A stretch of 64,000 bases of DNA from Chryseobacterium gleum (lineage in GTDB: Bacteria; Bacteroidota; Bacteroidia; Flavobacteriales_D; Sanyastnellaceae), in NCBI GenBank assembly GCA_945881835.1, contig CAMCVP010000010.1:1-64000 (forward strand). Direction: 5' to 3'. The translations under genes and the position numbers were made by a program. Positions within the stretch are counted from its first letter, which is position 1. Every line of letters starts with the position of its first letter. Shown piece by piece: positions 46,391 to 55,122 of this stretch. The notes beneath the pieces are model-generated. The model searched no databases, was not told the origin of the DNA, and saw only the letters and a program-made list of their open reading frames with translations.

Positions 46391-47359
46391 TCAATAGATT
46401 TTAAGATCTTGTTGTAGATAATTCGTTACATAATCTTTTACGCCCTCTTCCAATGAATGAAACGGCTTGCTGTAACCAATTGAAATTAACTTGTTCATGT
46501 TCGCTTCGGTGAAGTATTGATATTTGTCGCGAATGTCTTCCGGAGTATCCACAAAAGAGATGTTCGGTTCTTTTCCCATTGAATGAAAAGTCGCGGTGGC
46601 TAAATCTAAAAATGTTCTAGCCTTTCCACTACCCAAATTATAAATGCCCGAATCTTTTCTGTGGTGCATTAAGAACATGAGCACTTCAACCAAATCTTTC
46701 ACATAAACGAAGTCGCGCATTTGCCCACCGTCTGTGAAATTCGGATTGTGACTGCGGAACAATTTCATTTCGCCCGACTTTCCAATCTGATTGAAGGTGT
46801 GCCAGATAACGCTAGCCATGCGGCCTTTGTGGTATTCATTCGGACCGTAAACGTTGAAGAATTTCAATCCAGCCCAGAAGTATGGTGCTTCCTCTTGTTG
46901 CAATGCCCACACATCGAAGTCTTGTTTCGACTGTCCGTAAGGATTCAACGGTTGCAATTGTGGAATGGTCGCATGATCGTCGTTGTATCCGTGCTCTCCG
47001 CCACCGTAGGTTGCTGCAGAAGATGCGTAAATAAAAGGTATGGCGTGTTTCGCGCAGGTCTTCCACAACGATTGTGTGTAATGAAGATTTAAGCGATCGA
47101 AAATTTCAACATTGAATTCAGTCGTATCTGTGCGAGCACCAATGTGGAAAACACATTCCACTTGATTCTGATTTTCTTCCAACCACGTTGGAAATTCATC
47201 TCTGTGAACGAGCACAGTGTATTTCTTTCCTTCCCAATTGCGTTTGCGATCTTGGCGTGAAAAGTCATCGACCAAAACCAAATCGAAAAAACGGTCTTCG
47301 TTCAATCGCGCTACTAACGCGGAACCTACGAATCCTGCTGCTCCTGTTACAATTATCAT
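46391..47359 (-). CDS. rfaD: ADP-L-glycero-D-manno-heptose-6-epimerase
   Basis: Makes the L,D-heptose nucleotide for LPS core. The 322-residue SDR protein has the NAD motif TGAAGFVGS (5-13), VDDFSRQDRKRNW, SSAATYGGG, YGQSK (catalytic Tyr/Lys) and the hallmark FFNVYGPNEYHKGRMASV, which separates RfaD from other SDR epimerases. The ATG is 4 bases after a perfect -7 box, predicting a leaderless message. It sits 9 bases beyond the ppx stop but has its own promoter. A GmhB-like phosphatase of the same pathway lies near 58.5 kb. Confidence 0.94.
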   Translation of the reverse strand: MIIVTGAAGFVGSALVARLNEDRFFDLVLVDDFSRQDRKRNWEGKKYTVLVHRDEFPTWLEENQNQVECVFHIGARTDTTEFNVEIFDRLNLHYTQSLWKTCAKHAIPFIYASSAATYGGGEHGYNDDHATIPQLQPLNPYGQSKQDFDVWALQQEEAPYFWAGLKFFNVYGPNEYHKGRMASVIWHTFNQIGKSGEMKLFRSHNPNFTDGGQMRDFVYVKDLVEVLMFLMHHRKDSGIYNLGSGKARTFLDLATATFHSMGKEPNISFVDTPEDIRDKYQYFTEANMNKLISIGYSKPFHSLEEGVKDYVTNYLQQDLKIY

Positions 47360-47363
47360 TTTG

Positions 47364-47371
47364 CAAATTTA
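47364..47371 (-). promoter_or_regulatory. -7 box (TAAATTTG) of rfaD
   Basis: Perfect TAnnTTTG on the minus strand, 4 bases before the rfaD ATG. It overlaps the last codons of ppx. Confidence 0.5.
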
Positions 47372-48400
47372 ACTTAAATAATGCGCCAACACGCCTTCCT
47401 TCAAGGCGTATTCCGATTGATACATTTTGTTGAAGGACGATTGCTCTAAAACGAATTTCACCAAGTAGGTTGAAAGCGGCATGTACTCGGCGCGCATCTG
47501 CGGAATGCTCGGATGCTTCAAACGTTCTTCCAATGTGCTTCCGACTAACCATTGATGTATGGAGGGGTATGAGGAAAACGGTATCTCGTTTAAATTCCTA
47601 GAACGTTCCGTAGGTTCTGTGAAAGGTGCATGCAAGGTCGGCTTCGCCGAAGGTCCTTTCGAAGAACCTTGTGCAACACCTTTCGAAGAACCTTCGGCTA
47701 CGCCGAATTGGTACATATCAAAAAGCGTATCGAAAGAACCCGACGACCCCACTAAAATCTTCACCGGATTTTCCTTCAAAAAAGAAATTAAATCTTGAAG
47801 TTCCTTGTTCAAATGAGTTCTTAATCGGTTAACGTCGTCTTGATTAATTCTTGAAGCGGGCTTTAGCATTCCGTGTAAGCGGCTAACGCCCAACAAATAA
47901 CTTTTTCTCCACAACGGCTTTTGATCGCGGACGAAAATAAATTCGGTGCTGCCGCCGCCGATGTCCATGATTAAATAATCTTCTTTCAATTCTCCAGTGG
48001 TTTGAACCACTCCTTCGAATATGAGTTCTGCTTCGCGATCTCCGGAAATAACTTCCATATCGAAATTCAAATGCTTCTTCACGCGAGCAACAAATTCATT
48101 TCCATTATTAGCCTCTCTTACTGCGCTGGTGGCGAAGACGCGAACGTCTTTCACTCCCAATGAATCTATGACGTTCTTGTACGAATACAATGCATCAATG
48201 CCGCGCGCCATGCGGTTCGGCAGAAGCACGTTCTCTGAAAATCCGCCGGCACCTAACTTCACGGGAAGCTTGGTTTTGAAAAGTGTCTTCCACTTCCCTT
48301 CCACCTTTTCCTTCACCAATAAATTGAATGTATTGGTTCCGCAGTCGATGATGGCAACGCGTTTGTTTTCGTTTAGTTCGACTGTCGTATCCATTTCCAT
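47369..48400 (-). CDS. ppx: Ppx/GppA phosphatase with an in-frame repeat insertion
   Basis: Exopolyphosphatase / guanosine pentaphosphate phosphatase of 343 residues (or 341 from 48394). ASKHA motifs: AIIDCGTNTFNLLV, DIGGGSTEFIFV and GSSGSFDTLFDMY. After the last, about 40 residues of low-complexity sequence (EGSSKGVAQGSSKGPSAKPT...) are inserted before the normal helical part (IHQWLVGSTLEERLKHPSIPQMRAEYM...). The inserted DNA is a nest of direct and inverted repeats (see the repeat entry), so this is a young in-frame element, and the loop may tolerate it. The start lies inside the upstream permease gene, which ends at 48373; the long reading to 48523 is not credible. Confidence 0.88.
   Translation of the reverse strand: MEMDTTVELNENKRVAIIDCGTNTFNLLVKEKVEGKWKTLFKTKLPVKLGAGGFSENVLLPNRMARGIDALYSYKNVIDSLGVKDVRVFATSAVREANNGNEFVARVKKHLNFDMEVISGDREAELIFEGVVQTTGELKEDYLIMDIGGGSTEFIFVRDQKPLWRKSYLLGVSRLHGMLKPASRINQDDVNRLRTHLNKELQDLISFLKENPVKILVGSSGSFDTLFDMYQFGVAEGSSKGVAQGSSKGPSAKPTLHAPFTEPTERSRNLNEIPFSSYPSIHQWLVGSTLEERLKHPSIPQMRAEYMPLSTYLVKFVLEQSSFNKMYQSEYALKEGVLAHYLS
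47612..47698. repeat. Nested repeat element inside ppx
   Basis: Direct repeat CCTTTCGAAGAACCTT at 47655-47670 and 47679-47694 (24-base period, so 8 residues). Outer inverted pair GCCGAAGGT (47646-47654) with ACCTTCGGC (47690-47698). A longer inverted copy of the repeat, about 27 bases and imperfect, starts at 47612. Together this can fold into a large hairpin and keeps the ppx frame open. It looks like a small mobile or expanding palindromic element. Confidence 0.7.
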
Positions 48401-49728
48401 AAATCTTTGTAACTCACTTTTTTTCCGTAAGACAAAATGCCCACGCGATAAATCTTTCCACCCAACCAAATGAAGAATAAGAACGTTACTACCAAGGCGG
48501 CCATGGCGCTTATTAAATGCCAAACACTAATGTTTCCAATGGCAGTCTTCACCATAATGGTTATGGGTGAAGTGAGTGGAAATATGCTGAAGAAATTTCC
48601 AATGGGACTTTCCGGATTGGTAATGAGCATGGCCGAAACAATGTAGGAAAACACCAATGGCAAAGTCACTGGAAGCATGAATTGTTGCGTGTCTGAATCG
48701 CTGTCTACGGCAGCGCCAATGGCTGCGAAAAGCGAAGCATACAGCAAGAATCCGCCAATGAAAAAGAAGATAAACATACCCACCATGAGCGGCCAGTTGA
48801 TTAAGAAGATCCAATTGATGGCTTCGTTATTCATGAGCGATTGCGCCATGGCTGCTTGATTCATGCCGTTTCCAACGACAGCACCGTTTTCTAAGACAGC
48901 AGCGCCGTTCACCAAATGCGATTCGAAATAACTCAGACCGAAGGTTGCTAAAACAGCCGAAAGAATAACCCAAATGAGGAATTGCGTAAGTCCAACGAGT
49001 CCAATTCCAACCACCTTACCCATCATGAGTTGAAACGGTTTCACCGAACTTACCATGACTTCAACAATGCGATTGGTCTTCTCTTCGAGCACGCCGCGCA
49101 TCACTTGCACACCGTACATGAATATGAACATGTAAATAAGTATGGCGAATACGAATCCAATGACTGCGCGCTCTTGCGTGTGATCTTCTTCACCAAGTTT
49201 GTTGATGTTAATCTCTGCGAAGCTCACATCGAGCTTTGCGCGCTTGTACTTTTCGTAATCTATTTTCAACGAATCGACCACACGAAAACGTTCGAGGGAT
49301 TCTTGTAAATCGTTCTTCAATTTACTTTGAATGTTTTCGGAAGGAAAATTATCGAAGTACATGTTGCACTTCCCATCGTTAATCGTAATCTCGTCGAGCT
49401 CGATCATAATGTTGTAAAACCCGTCTTTCAACTCTTCCGGTTTCTGTGTCTTTTCAGTGAATCCGTAGATTATGTTTTCATTGTCTTTGAACTGATCTGG
49501 AAATCTTGGAACCAAGGTAGAGTCTTGCTCTCCACGGTATTCCGTAACCAATCCGTATGGATCGCTAATTAAAACAGTGTAAGTCTCTTGGTCGTTCAGT
49601 GTAATCCAGATGGTTCCGAACAGCAGTCCAGCAAACAAAAGCGGACCCAAGATGGTCATGACAATAAACGACTTCTTTCTGATGCGCGTTGTGTATTCGC
49701 GCTTAATGATTAATCCTATCTTACTCAT
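48373..49728 (-). CDS. ABC-2 type exporter permease (NatB-like)
   Basis: Membrane protein of 451 residues. An N-terminal span (FIVMTILGPLLFAGLLFGTIW) is followed by a periplasmic domain of about 150 residues and then five or six C-terminal spans (VIGFVFAILIYMFIFMYGVQVMRGVLEEKTNRIVEVMVSS marks the CPBP-like ABC-2 signature). The EEKTNRI(V)EV motif is typical of NatB/YhaP exporters. It overlaps the ATPase gene upstream by 4 bases. Substrate unknown (Na+, drug or lipid in relatives). Confidence 0.88.
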   Translation of the reverse strand: MSKIGLIIKREYTTRIRKKSFIVMTILGPLLFAGLLFGTIWITLNDQETYTVLISDPYGLVTEYRGEQDSTLVPRFPDQFKDNENIIYGFTEKTQKPEELKDGFYNIMIELDEITINDGKCNMYFDNFPSENIQSKLKNDLQESLERFRVVDSLKIDYEKYKRAKLDVSFAEININKLGEEDHTQERAVIGFVFAILIYMFIFMYGVQVMRGVLEEKTNRIVEVMVSSVKPFQLMMGKVVGIGLVGLTQFLIWVILSAVLATFGLSYFESHLVNGAAVLENGAVVGNGMNQAAMAQSLMNNEAINWIFLINWPLMVGMFIFFFIGGFLLYASLFAAIGAAVDSDSDTQQFMLPVTLPLVFSYIVSAMLITNPESPIGNFFSIFPLTSPITIMVKTAIGNISVWHLISAMAALVVTFLFFIWLGGKIYRVGILSYGKKVSYKDLWKWIRQSN

Positions 49729-50657
49729 GCTTGTGCTTCGTTAAATGAAAGAACCGATTGAACAAATATGTCGTGCATGCTTGGCACATTTTCTTCGGCG
49801 CTAAGAATGTCAACCACTGGAATAATCTGCATTAACAAATCGTTCAGCTTGAACTCCGGCTTAATTCGGACAGAAACTGTGTGAATGTCGTTGTTCAATT
49901 CGTTGCTTATTAATTCGAATCGAGCGCCCAAGGCAATGGTGAATTCCAATAAGGTTCCTTCGAACTTCAAGGTATATGTTTTCGTACGGAAACTGTTGCG
50001 CACTTCGGCTACACTTCCACTTAAAATAACTTGCGAACGATTGATGAGCGCAATGTTGTCGCACAACGATTCCACACTTCCCATGTCGTGCGTAGAGAGC
50101 ACAATGGTGGTGCCTTCGTCGCGCAGTCGCAGCATTTCATTGTGAATGAGTTCTGCATTAATGGGATCGAATCCGCTAAACGGTTCATCGAGAATGAGCA
50201 ACTTCGGCTTGTGAACAACAGTTGTGATGAACTGAATTTTCTGCGCCATTCCCTTCGACAAATCTTCTACTTTTTTGTCCCACCACTCTTGTATTTCGAA
50301 TTTCTCGAACCACATCTTCAATTCGGCCAAGGCATCTTTTTCCTTCATGCCTTTCATTTGAGCCAGGTAGATGCATTGTTCGCCCACCTTCATTTTCTTG
50401 TATAGTCCACGTTCTTCCGGAAGGTATCCGATGTCTTCTACATGCGAACGCTGAAGCGGATTTCCGTAAAACTTAATTAAACCGTTGTCGGATTCAATAA
50501 TTTGATTGAGTATGCGAATAAAGGTGGTTTTTCCAGCACCGTTCGGTCCTAAGAGTCCGAATATTTTTCCTTCCGGAATATCGATACTCACGTTCGTGAG
50601 TGCCTGGTATTTTCCGTACGTTTTATTGATGCCTTCGGCTTGAATGGCGTATTTCAT
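49725..50657 (-). CDS. ABC exporter ATP-binding protein (NatA-like)
   Basis: ATPase of 310 residues that powers the permease encoded next. Walker A is LLGPNGAGKTTF, the signature is DLSKGMAQKIQ, Walker B is LLILDEPFSGFDP, and the switch is STHDM. A C-terminal extension of about 80 residues (beta-rich, LKFEGTLLEFTIAL) is typical for DrrA/NatA-type proteins. It reads divergently from ugd with 78 bases between the starts. A TACTTTCG box lies upstream, and AGGAACC precedes the ATG. Confidence 0.92.
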   Translation of the reverse strand: MKYAIQAEGINKTYGKYQALTNVSIDIPEGKIFGLLGPNGAGKTTFIRILNQIIESDNGLIKFYGNPLQRSHVEDIGYLPEERGLYKKMKVGEQCIYLAQMKGMKEKDALAELKMWFEKFEIQEWWDKKVEDLSKGMAQKIQFITTVVHKPKLLILDEPFSGFDPINAELIHNEMLRLRDEGTTIVLSTHDMGSVESLCDNIALINRSQVILSGSVAEVRNSFRTKTYTLKFEGTLLEFTIALGARFELISNELNNDIHTVSVRIKPEFKLNDLLMQIIPVVDILSAEENVPSMHDIFVQSVLSFNEAQA

Positions 50658-50707
50658 AGGTTCCTTTTAATGACAAAATAGCACTACGAAAGTAAGTCGC
50701 TTAATCG

Positions 50708-50715
50708 TATCTTTG
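50708..50715 (+). promoter_or_regulatory. -7 box (TATCTTTG) of the ugd operon
   Basis: Perfect TAnnTTTG, 20 bases before the ugd ATG at 50736. No good TTTG at the -33 distance. Confidence 0.45.
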
Positions 50716-50735
50716 CACCCTAATAAACTTAATTT

Positions 50736-52052
50736 ATGAAGATAGCTGTAGTAGGAACTGGGTACGTTGGATTGGTTACTGGAACATGTTTCGCAGAAAC
50801 AGGCAACAACGTAGTGTGTATAGACATTAACGAAGAGAAAGTTGCGCAAATGAAATCGGGCGTTATTCCGATTTATGAGCCACACCTCGATGTGTTATTC
50901 GAGCGTAACATTCGCGAAGGACGTCTTACATTCAGCACCGACCTGGCGAGTTCTATTGCAGATGCGCAAATTATTTTCTTGGCCCTTCCTACTCCTCCGG
51001 GTGAAGACGGAAGTGCCGACTTAAGTTATGTGTTGGGCGTTGCGAAGCAATTGGGACATTTACTTTCCGACTACAAAATTATTGTAGATAAAAGCACGGT
51101 TCCTGTTGGAACGGCTGAATTGGTGAACAACGCCATTGCTGAAAATGCAAAAGTTCAGTTCGACGTGGTGAGCAATCCTGAATTTTTACGTGAAGGATTT
51201 GCGGTAGACGATTTCATGAAGCCAGACCGCGTTGTTATTGGAACCCGCAGCGAGCGCGCCAAGCAGTTGATGAACGAATTGTACAAGCCGTTTACGCGTC
51301 AAGGCAATCCGATTATCTTCATGGACGAGCGCAGTGCCGAGTTAACGAAGTATGCAGCGAATGCTTTCTTGGCAACGAAGATTTCATTCATGAATGAAAT
51401 TGCAAACTTCTGTGAAAAGGTTGGTGCCGACGTAGACATGGTTCGTTTGGGAATTGGAACAGACGATCGCATTGGAAAACGTTTCTTGTTTCCGGGTATG
51501 GGATACGGCGGAAGCTGCTTCCCGAAAGACGTTCAGGCATTGGCGAAGTCGGGTAACGACAGTGGGTATGAATTCAAGATATTGAAATCGGTGATGAAGG
51601 TGAACGAGCGTCAGAAGACAACGTTGTTGAAACCGATTCTTGATCACTTCAACAATTCATTAACGCACACGAAGATTGCTATTTGGGGATTGGCGTTTAA
51701 GCCTGACACCGATGATATTCGCGAGGCACCGGCCTTGTATATGATTGAGCATTTGTTGGAAGCCGGAGCAACTATTGTGGCTTACGACCCAGAGGCTATG
51801 CCGAACGTTCAAAAACAAAAAGGTTATGCCATCTCTTACGCAACCGATGCTTACGAAGCATTGGAAGGCGCAGACGCGTTGTTGATCTGCACGGAATGGG
51901 GCATGTTCAGAAATCCGGATTTCGATAAAATTGGAAAAGCACTGAAGTCGAAAGTTATTTTCGATGGAAGGAATTTATACGAACTCGAGAAGATGAAAGA
52001 ATTGGGTTATTTCTACAAGAGCATCGGAAGATCAACTGTTAATCAAGACTAA
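50736..52052 (+). CDS. ugd: UDP-glucose 6-dehydrogenase
   Basis: Oxidises UDP-glucose to UDP-glucuronate with NAD. The 438-residue protein has the N-terminal dinucleotide motif [10 protein letters not shown] (7-16), [17 protein letters not shown] and the active site GGSCFPKD with Cys near 261. The C-terminal domain has [20 protein letters not shown]. The next gene, 2 bases downstream, uses its product. Together with the third gene they form a nucleotide-sugar cassette for polysaccharide. Confidence 0.95.
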   Translation: MKIAVVGTGYVGLVTGTCFAETGNNVVCIDINEEKVAQMKSGVIPIYEPHLDVLFERNIREGRLTFSTDLASSIADAQIIFLALPTPPGEDGSADLSYVLGVAKQLGHLLSDYKIIVDKSTVPVGTAELVNNAIAENAKVQFDVVSNPEFLREGFAVDDFMKPDRVVIGTRSERAKQLMNELYKPFTRQGNPIIFMDERSAELTKYAANAFLATKISFMNEIANFCEKVGADVDMVRLGIGTDDRIGKRFLFPGMGYGGSCFPKDVQALAKSGNDSGYEFKILKSVMKVNERQKTTLLKPILDHFNNSLTHTKIAIWGLAFKPDTDDIREAPALYMIEHLLEAGATIVAYDPEAMPNVQKQKGYAISYATDAYEALEGADALLICTEWGMFRNPDFDKIGKALKSKVIFDGRNLYELEKMKELGYFYKSIGRSTVNQD

Positions 52053-52054
52053 TT

Positions 52055-53038
52055 ATGGAACGCGTACTTATAACCGGAGCTGCCGGATTTCTTGGAAGTC
52101 ATTTGTGCGATCGTTTCTTGAAGGAAGGGTTCGAAGTGATTGGCATGGACAATTTGATTACAGGTGACTTGAAGAACATTGAGCACTTGTTTCCGAACGA
52201 GCACTTCACGTTTTACAATCACGACGTTTCGAATTTCATTCATATTCCTGGAAAGCTCGATTACATTGTGCATTTCGCTTCTCCGGCCTCTCCTATTGAC
52301 TATTTGAAAATTCCTATTCAAACCTTGAAGGTTGGATCGTTGGGAACGCACAACTGTTTGGGATTGGCGCGTGAAAAGAATGCACGAATCATTGTGGCAT
52401 CTACCAGTGAAGTGTACGGAGATCCTTTGGTTCATCCGCAAACGGAAAGTTATTGGGGACATGTGAATCCGGTTGGACCTCGCGGAGTTTACGATGAAGC
52501 GAAGCGTTTTCAGGAAGCCATTACCATGGCTTATCATACTTATCATGGCGTTGAAACGCGCATTGTGCGCATCTTCAACACGTATGGACCGCGCATGCGT
52601 CTGAACGACGGACGTGTATTGCCGGCGTTTATTGGTCAGGCTATTCGCGGGGAAGATTTAACGGTGTTCGGCGATGGGTCACAGACGCGTTCGTTTTGTT
52701 ATGTAGATGATTTGGTGGAAGGAATTTATCGTTTGTTGATGAGCGACTACGCTCAGCCGGTAAACGTTGGGAATCCGGATGAGATTACAATTTTAGATTT
52801 CGCGAAAGAGATTATTAAGTTAACAGGAACCGATCAGAAGATCGTATACAACCCCTTGCCTACTGACGATCCGAAACAGCGCAGACCGGACATTACCTTG
52901 GCACAAAGTATTTTGGGCTGGGAGCCGAAGGTTCATCGCAGTGAAGGATTGAAGATTACGTATGATTATTTCAAGTCGTTGACAACGGAAGAGTTGAATA
53001 AAGTGGAACACAAGAATTTCGAGAAATACTCTCATTAA
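52055..53038 (+). CDS. uxs: UDP-glucuronate decarboxylase (UDP-xylose synthase)
   Basis: SDR enzyme of 327 residues that converts UDP-glucuronate to UDP-xylose. Motifs: [12 protein letters not shown] (7-18), [26 protein letters not shown] (a UXS hallmark), [17 protein letters not shown] with Tyr/Lys, [17 protein letters not shown], and DPKQRRPDI near the end. These separate it from dTDP-glucose dehydratases. It follows ugd by 2 bases and overlaps the next start by 1 base. Confidence 0.93.
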   Translation: MERVLITGAAGFLGSHLCDRFLKEGFEVIGMDNLITGDLKNIEHLFPNEHFTFYNHDVSNFIHIPGKLDYIVHFASPASPIDYLKIPIQTLKVGSLGTHNCLGLAREKNARIIVASTSEVYGDPLVHPQTESYWGHVNPVGPRGVYDEAKRFQEAITMAYHTYHGVETRIVRIFNTYGPRMRLNDGRVLPAFIGQAIRGEDLTVFGDGSQTRSFCYVDDLVEGIYRLLMSDYAQPVNVGNPDEITILDFAKEIIKLTGTDQKIVYNPLPTDDPKQRRPDITLAQSILGWEPKVHRSEGLKITYDYFKSLTTEELNKVEHKNFEKYSH

Positions 53039-53625
53039 TGGAAAAGGAATACTTCGCACATGAATCTTCGTTTATAGATGAAGGATGTGTCATTGGAAAA
53101 GGCACCAAGATTTGGCATTTCACGCATGTGATGTCGAATTGCGTCTTGGGTGAAAACTGCAATTTGGGACAGAATGTGGTTGTTAGTCCGGGTGTTAAGT
53201 TGGGCAACAACGTGAAGGTTCAGAACAACGTGAGTATCTACACGGGCGTTGAGTGCGAGGACGATGTGTTCTTGGGCCCCTCGTGTGTCTTCACGAATGT
53301 GATTAATCCGCGTAGCGCTGTCGCGCGCAAGGATGAATATCGGAAGACGATTGTTCGTCAGGGCGCGAGTATAGGCGCTAATGCAACGATTGTGTGTGGT
53401 TATGAGATTGGTGCATACGCCTTTATTGGCGCGGGCGCAGTGGTTACTAAAGAGGTTCCGGCGTATGCATTGGTTGTGGGGAATCCTGCGCGCCAAACGG
53501 GTTGGATGAGCAAGTTCGGGCATAAGTTGCATTTTCATGCTAACGGCGAAGCGGTTTGTCCGGAAAGCGGGGAAGTCTATGTTCTTGAGAAAGGGATGGT
53601 GAGAACTGCTGATGTTACGGAGTAA
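53038..53625 (+). CDS. Hexapeptide-repeat sugar N-acetyltransferase (WbpD-like)
   Basis: Left-handed beta-helix acetyltransferase of 195 residues. Hexapeptide turns run from IDEGCVIGKGTKIWHFTHV through NLGQNVVVSPGVKLG, VQNNVSIYTGVECED, FLGPSCVFTNVINPRS and GASIGANATIVCGYEIGAYAFIGAGAVVT, ending AYALVVGNPARQTGW. This resembles WbpD/WlbB enzymes that acetylate an amino sugar on UDP-hexuronate. The partner genes (aminotransferase, dehydrogenase WbpB) are not next to it, so the real acceptor is open. Last gene of the cassette; the stop lies in a tandem repeat. Confidence 0.85.
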   Translation: MEKEYFAHESSFIDEGCVIGKGTKIWHFTHVMSNCVLGENCNLGQNVVVSPGVKLGNNVKVQNNVSIYTGVECEDDVFLGPSCVFTNVINPRSAVARKDEYRKTIVRQGASIGANATIVCGYEIGAYAFIGAGAVVTKEVPAYALVVGNPARQTGWMSKFGHKLHFHANGEAVCPESGEVYVLEKGMVRTADVTE

Positions 53626-53681
53626 CGAATGTTACGAAGTAACGAATGTTACGAAGTAACGAATGTTACGAAGTAACGAAT
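53611..53681. repeat. Tandem 17-base palindromic repeats at a gene end
   Basis: Three identical units GAATGTTACGAAGTAAC (53627-53643, 53644-53660, 53661-53677) plus a diverged first unit (53611-53626) that contains the stop codon of the acetyltransferase gene, and a partial unit (53678-53681). Each unit holds the inverted repeat GTTAC-GAA-GTAAC. The array was probably formed by duplication of the gene's 3' end. Confidence 0.85.
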
Positions 53682-53720
53682 CTCTGCGAGGAATGCTTCG
53701 CGAATGTCTTTAATAAAGGT

Positions 53721-53750
53721 AAGAGAAGTTAAGAGAAGTTAAGAGAGGGG
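53721..53750. repeat. Decanucleotide direct repeat (AAGAGAAGTT)
   Basis: Two exact copies (53721-53730, 53731-53740) and a third that starts AAGAGA (53741). Purine-rich low-complexity stretch between the acetyltransferase gene and the decayed gene; no further signal seen in 53682-53809. Confidence 0.6.
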
Positions 53751-53809
53751 AAGAAAAAGGGAAGATGAAAATATAATTCCACTTAATCAAACAAACACAA
53801 TCTTGAATT

Positions 53810-54139
53810 TTACTTTTTCAGTTGAGTCAGAATTTGATCTGCCAGACCATCCATTTTAGAGAACGCAAACCATCGTTTACCAAGATCTTTTAAGGACGCG
53901 CCAAGATGATAGAGTTCTTTTTCATCGAGGATTAAGAATCGGTCGTGAGCGTTTTTTAGAATTCGAATCTCGATCGATGGATATTGTGCATTGTGTTTTT
54001 CTACATCGAGTTTCAATTGTTCTGTCAATTTTTCAGTGTAAATGGTACAGTATACTTTTTTGTTTCTTTTTGAAAGCTGAAGCAGTGTGGTTTCATCAAT
54101 GTAGTTATCGATTAGAATAATTGACTTTTTCGCGTCAGA
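53810..54139 (-). pseudogene. Remnant of a PLD-like C-terminal domain protein
   Basis: The minus strand is open from 54139 (stop codon at 54140-54142) to 53810, without any ATG at the beginning; only a TTG at 54028 could start a 72-residue peptide. The translation reads KKSIILIDNYIDETTLLQL, YCTIYTEKL, KHNAQYPSIEIR, then HDRFLILDEKELYHLGASLK and DLGKRWFAFSKM. This pattern (nuclease-like HDRF...GASLKDLG) is what I know as the C-terminal half of ORF6N/KilA-N-type or PLD-like proteins of Bacteroidota. The N-terminal half is missing, so I call it a truncated gene. Confidence 0.65.
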
Positions 54140-54170
54140 TTAAGTACTGACAAAAGTCAGCATATTTTAT

Positions 54171-54791
54171 TTACTTCAGGAAATAAACTGCTTTGCCTTG
54201 ATCGAAGTTTTCAACCACGATTCCCCATTTCATGAGTTTCGCTAGTTTTCGAATTAAGATAGGTCGTGGTGTTCCCGATTTTCGGGCGAGTTGATTCAAA
54301 GTAAAGGGCTGTTGTTTCAACAAAGCAAAAAGCTGCTCTTCTCTTTCCGACATTTGAAAGAGCTCATTTGAATCTTGCTGCGAAGAAACCTCTTGCATGG
54401 CTATCCAGACGTTTGAAGCGGGAAGCGTAACGTCGTGCTCACGAATGAACGCCTTCCACCCTTCTTCAATTTTTGCTAAATGAGGTTTTGCTGAAGATTC
54501 TTCAATGTCAATTTCAAGAACCGCCTTTCCTTCCACCTTCCAAACAGAATGAGAGAAGTGAACGGGAGGTTGACAGAATTCTTCGGCGCTGCGAATGATC
54601 ATGTGAAGCTCTTCCTCTGGACGAACACCGCATACATTGCCGTTGTCTTTCACGCCAATGAGTAATCTTCCTCCGGAGGTATTGGCAAAAGCCACCAACG
54701 AACGCGCAATTTTCTGCGCATCGTCAATACGCATTTTAAAGTCTTGCTTCAAATGCTCGCCTTCAGAAATGTAGGTTAGCACGTAAGACAT
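54171..54791 (-). CDS. AlbA_2/Schlafen-like putative DNA-binding protein
   Basis: Protein of 206 residues. The AlbA_2 domain (about 5-120) has EGEHLKQDFKMRIDD, ARSLVAFANTSGGRLLIGVKDNG and GVRPEEELHMII, the core of this ATP/DNA-binding family. The C-terminal part (MSEREEQLFALLKQQPFTL, NQLARKSGTPRPILIRKLAKL) is a winged-helix-like DNA-binding segment. It is probably a transcriptional regulator, possibly for the redox genes upstream: it follows ytxJ by 3 bases in the gpx-ytxJ transcript. Confidence 0.82.
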   Translation of the reverse strand: MSYVLTYISEGEHLKQDFKMRIDDAQKIARSLVAFANTSGGRLLIGVKDNGNVCGVRPEEELHMIIRSAEEFCQPPVHFSHSVWKVEGKAVLEIDIEESSAKPHLAKIEEGWKAFIREHDVTLPASNVWIAMQEVSSQQDSNELFQMSEREEQLFALLKQQPFTLNQLARKSGTPRPILIRKLAKLMKWGIVVENFDQGKAVYFLK

Positions 54792-54794
54792 GGA

Positions 54795-55115
54795 CTAGGC
54801 TTCGAGTAGACCGGAAACGTAAATAGACAAATGCGTAGCAGCCTTCAACACCTTTCCGTTTTCAATAAGAATGGCTTGTGGAGATTCGTGCTCAACGCCG
54901 GTGTCTTGTGCAATGGCATTCGAGATGTTTCGGTGTTCTAAAAGATCAAGGTAATATGGCTTTACTGTAGAGGTGGTATCCCAATCGCGTTCAAAGCGCG
55001 AAAGAGCTGTGGTGCTTATGCTGCAGCGCGTGCTGTGTTTAAATACAATAAACTTCTCTTCCGATTCAAGCAACGCATTCCATTGCTCAACGGAGTTCAA
55101 TTGATTCCAATTCAT
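54795..55115 (-). CDS. ytxJ: Bacilliredoxin-like protein YtxJ
   Basis: Thioredoxin-fold monothiol protein of 106 residues. The family signature FKHSTRCSIS carries the single active Cys31, followed by YLDLLEHRNISNAIAQDTGVEHESPQAILI with the cis-Pro region. YtxJ proteins remove bacillithiol from proteins, which implies that this organism makes bacillithiol. Middle gene of gpx-ytxJ-AlbA_2, 7 bases after gpx. Confidence 0.9.
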   Translation of the reverse strand: MNWNQLNSVEQWNALLESEEKFIVFKHSTRCSISTTALSRFERDWDTTSTVKPYYLDLLEHRNISNAIAQDTGVEHESPQAILIENGKVLKAATHLSIYVSGLLEA

Positions 55116-55122
55116 GGTAGAA

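Noticed and set aside
48401-48523. Longer N-terminus of Ppx
   Set aside because: The extra 41 residues lie within the permease gene in another frame and show no conservation-like pattern.
52049-53538. Two long minus-strand frames (165 and 167 codons) opposite uxs and the acetyltransferase gene
   Set aside because: Both lie fully opposite genes with clear motifs and have no family resemblance.
53627-53677. Tandem repeats as a CRISPR array
   Set aside because: Units are 17 bases and directly adjacent without spacers; no cas gene in the window.
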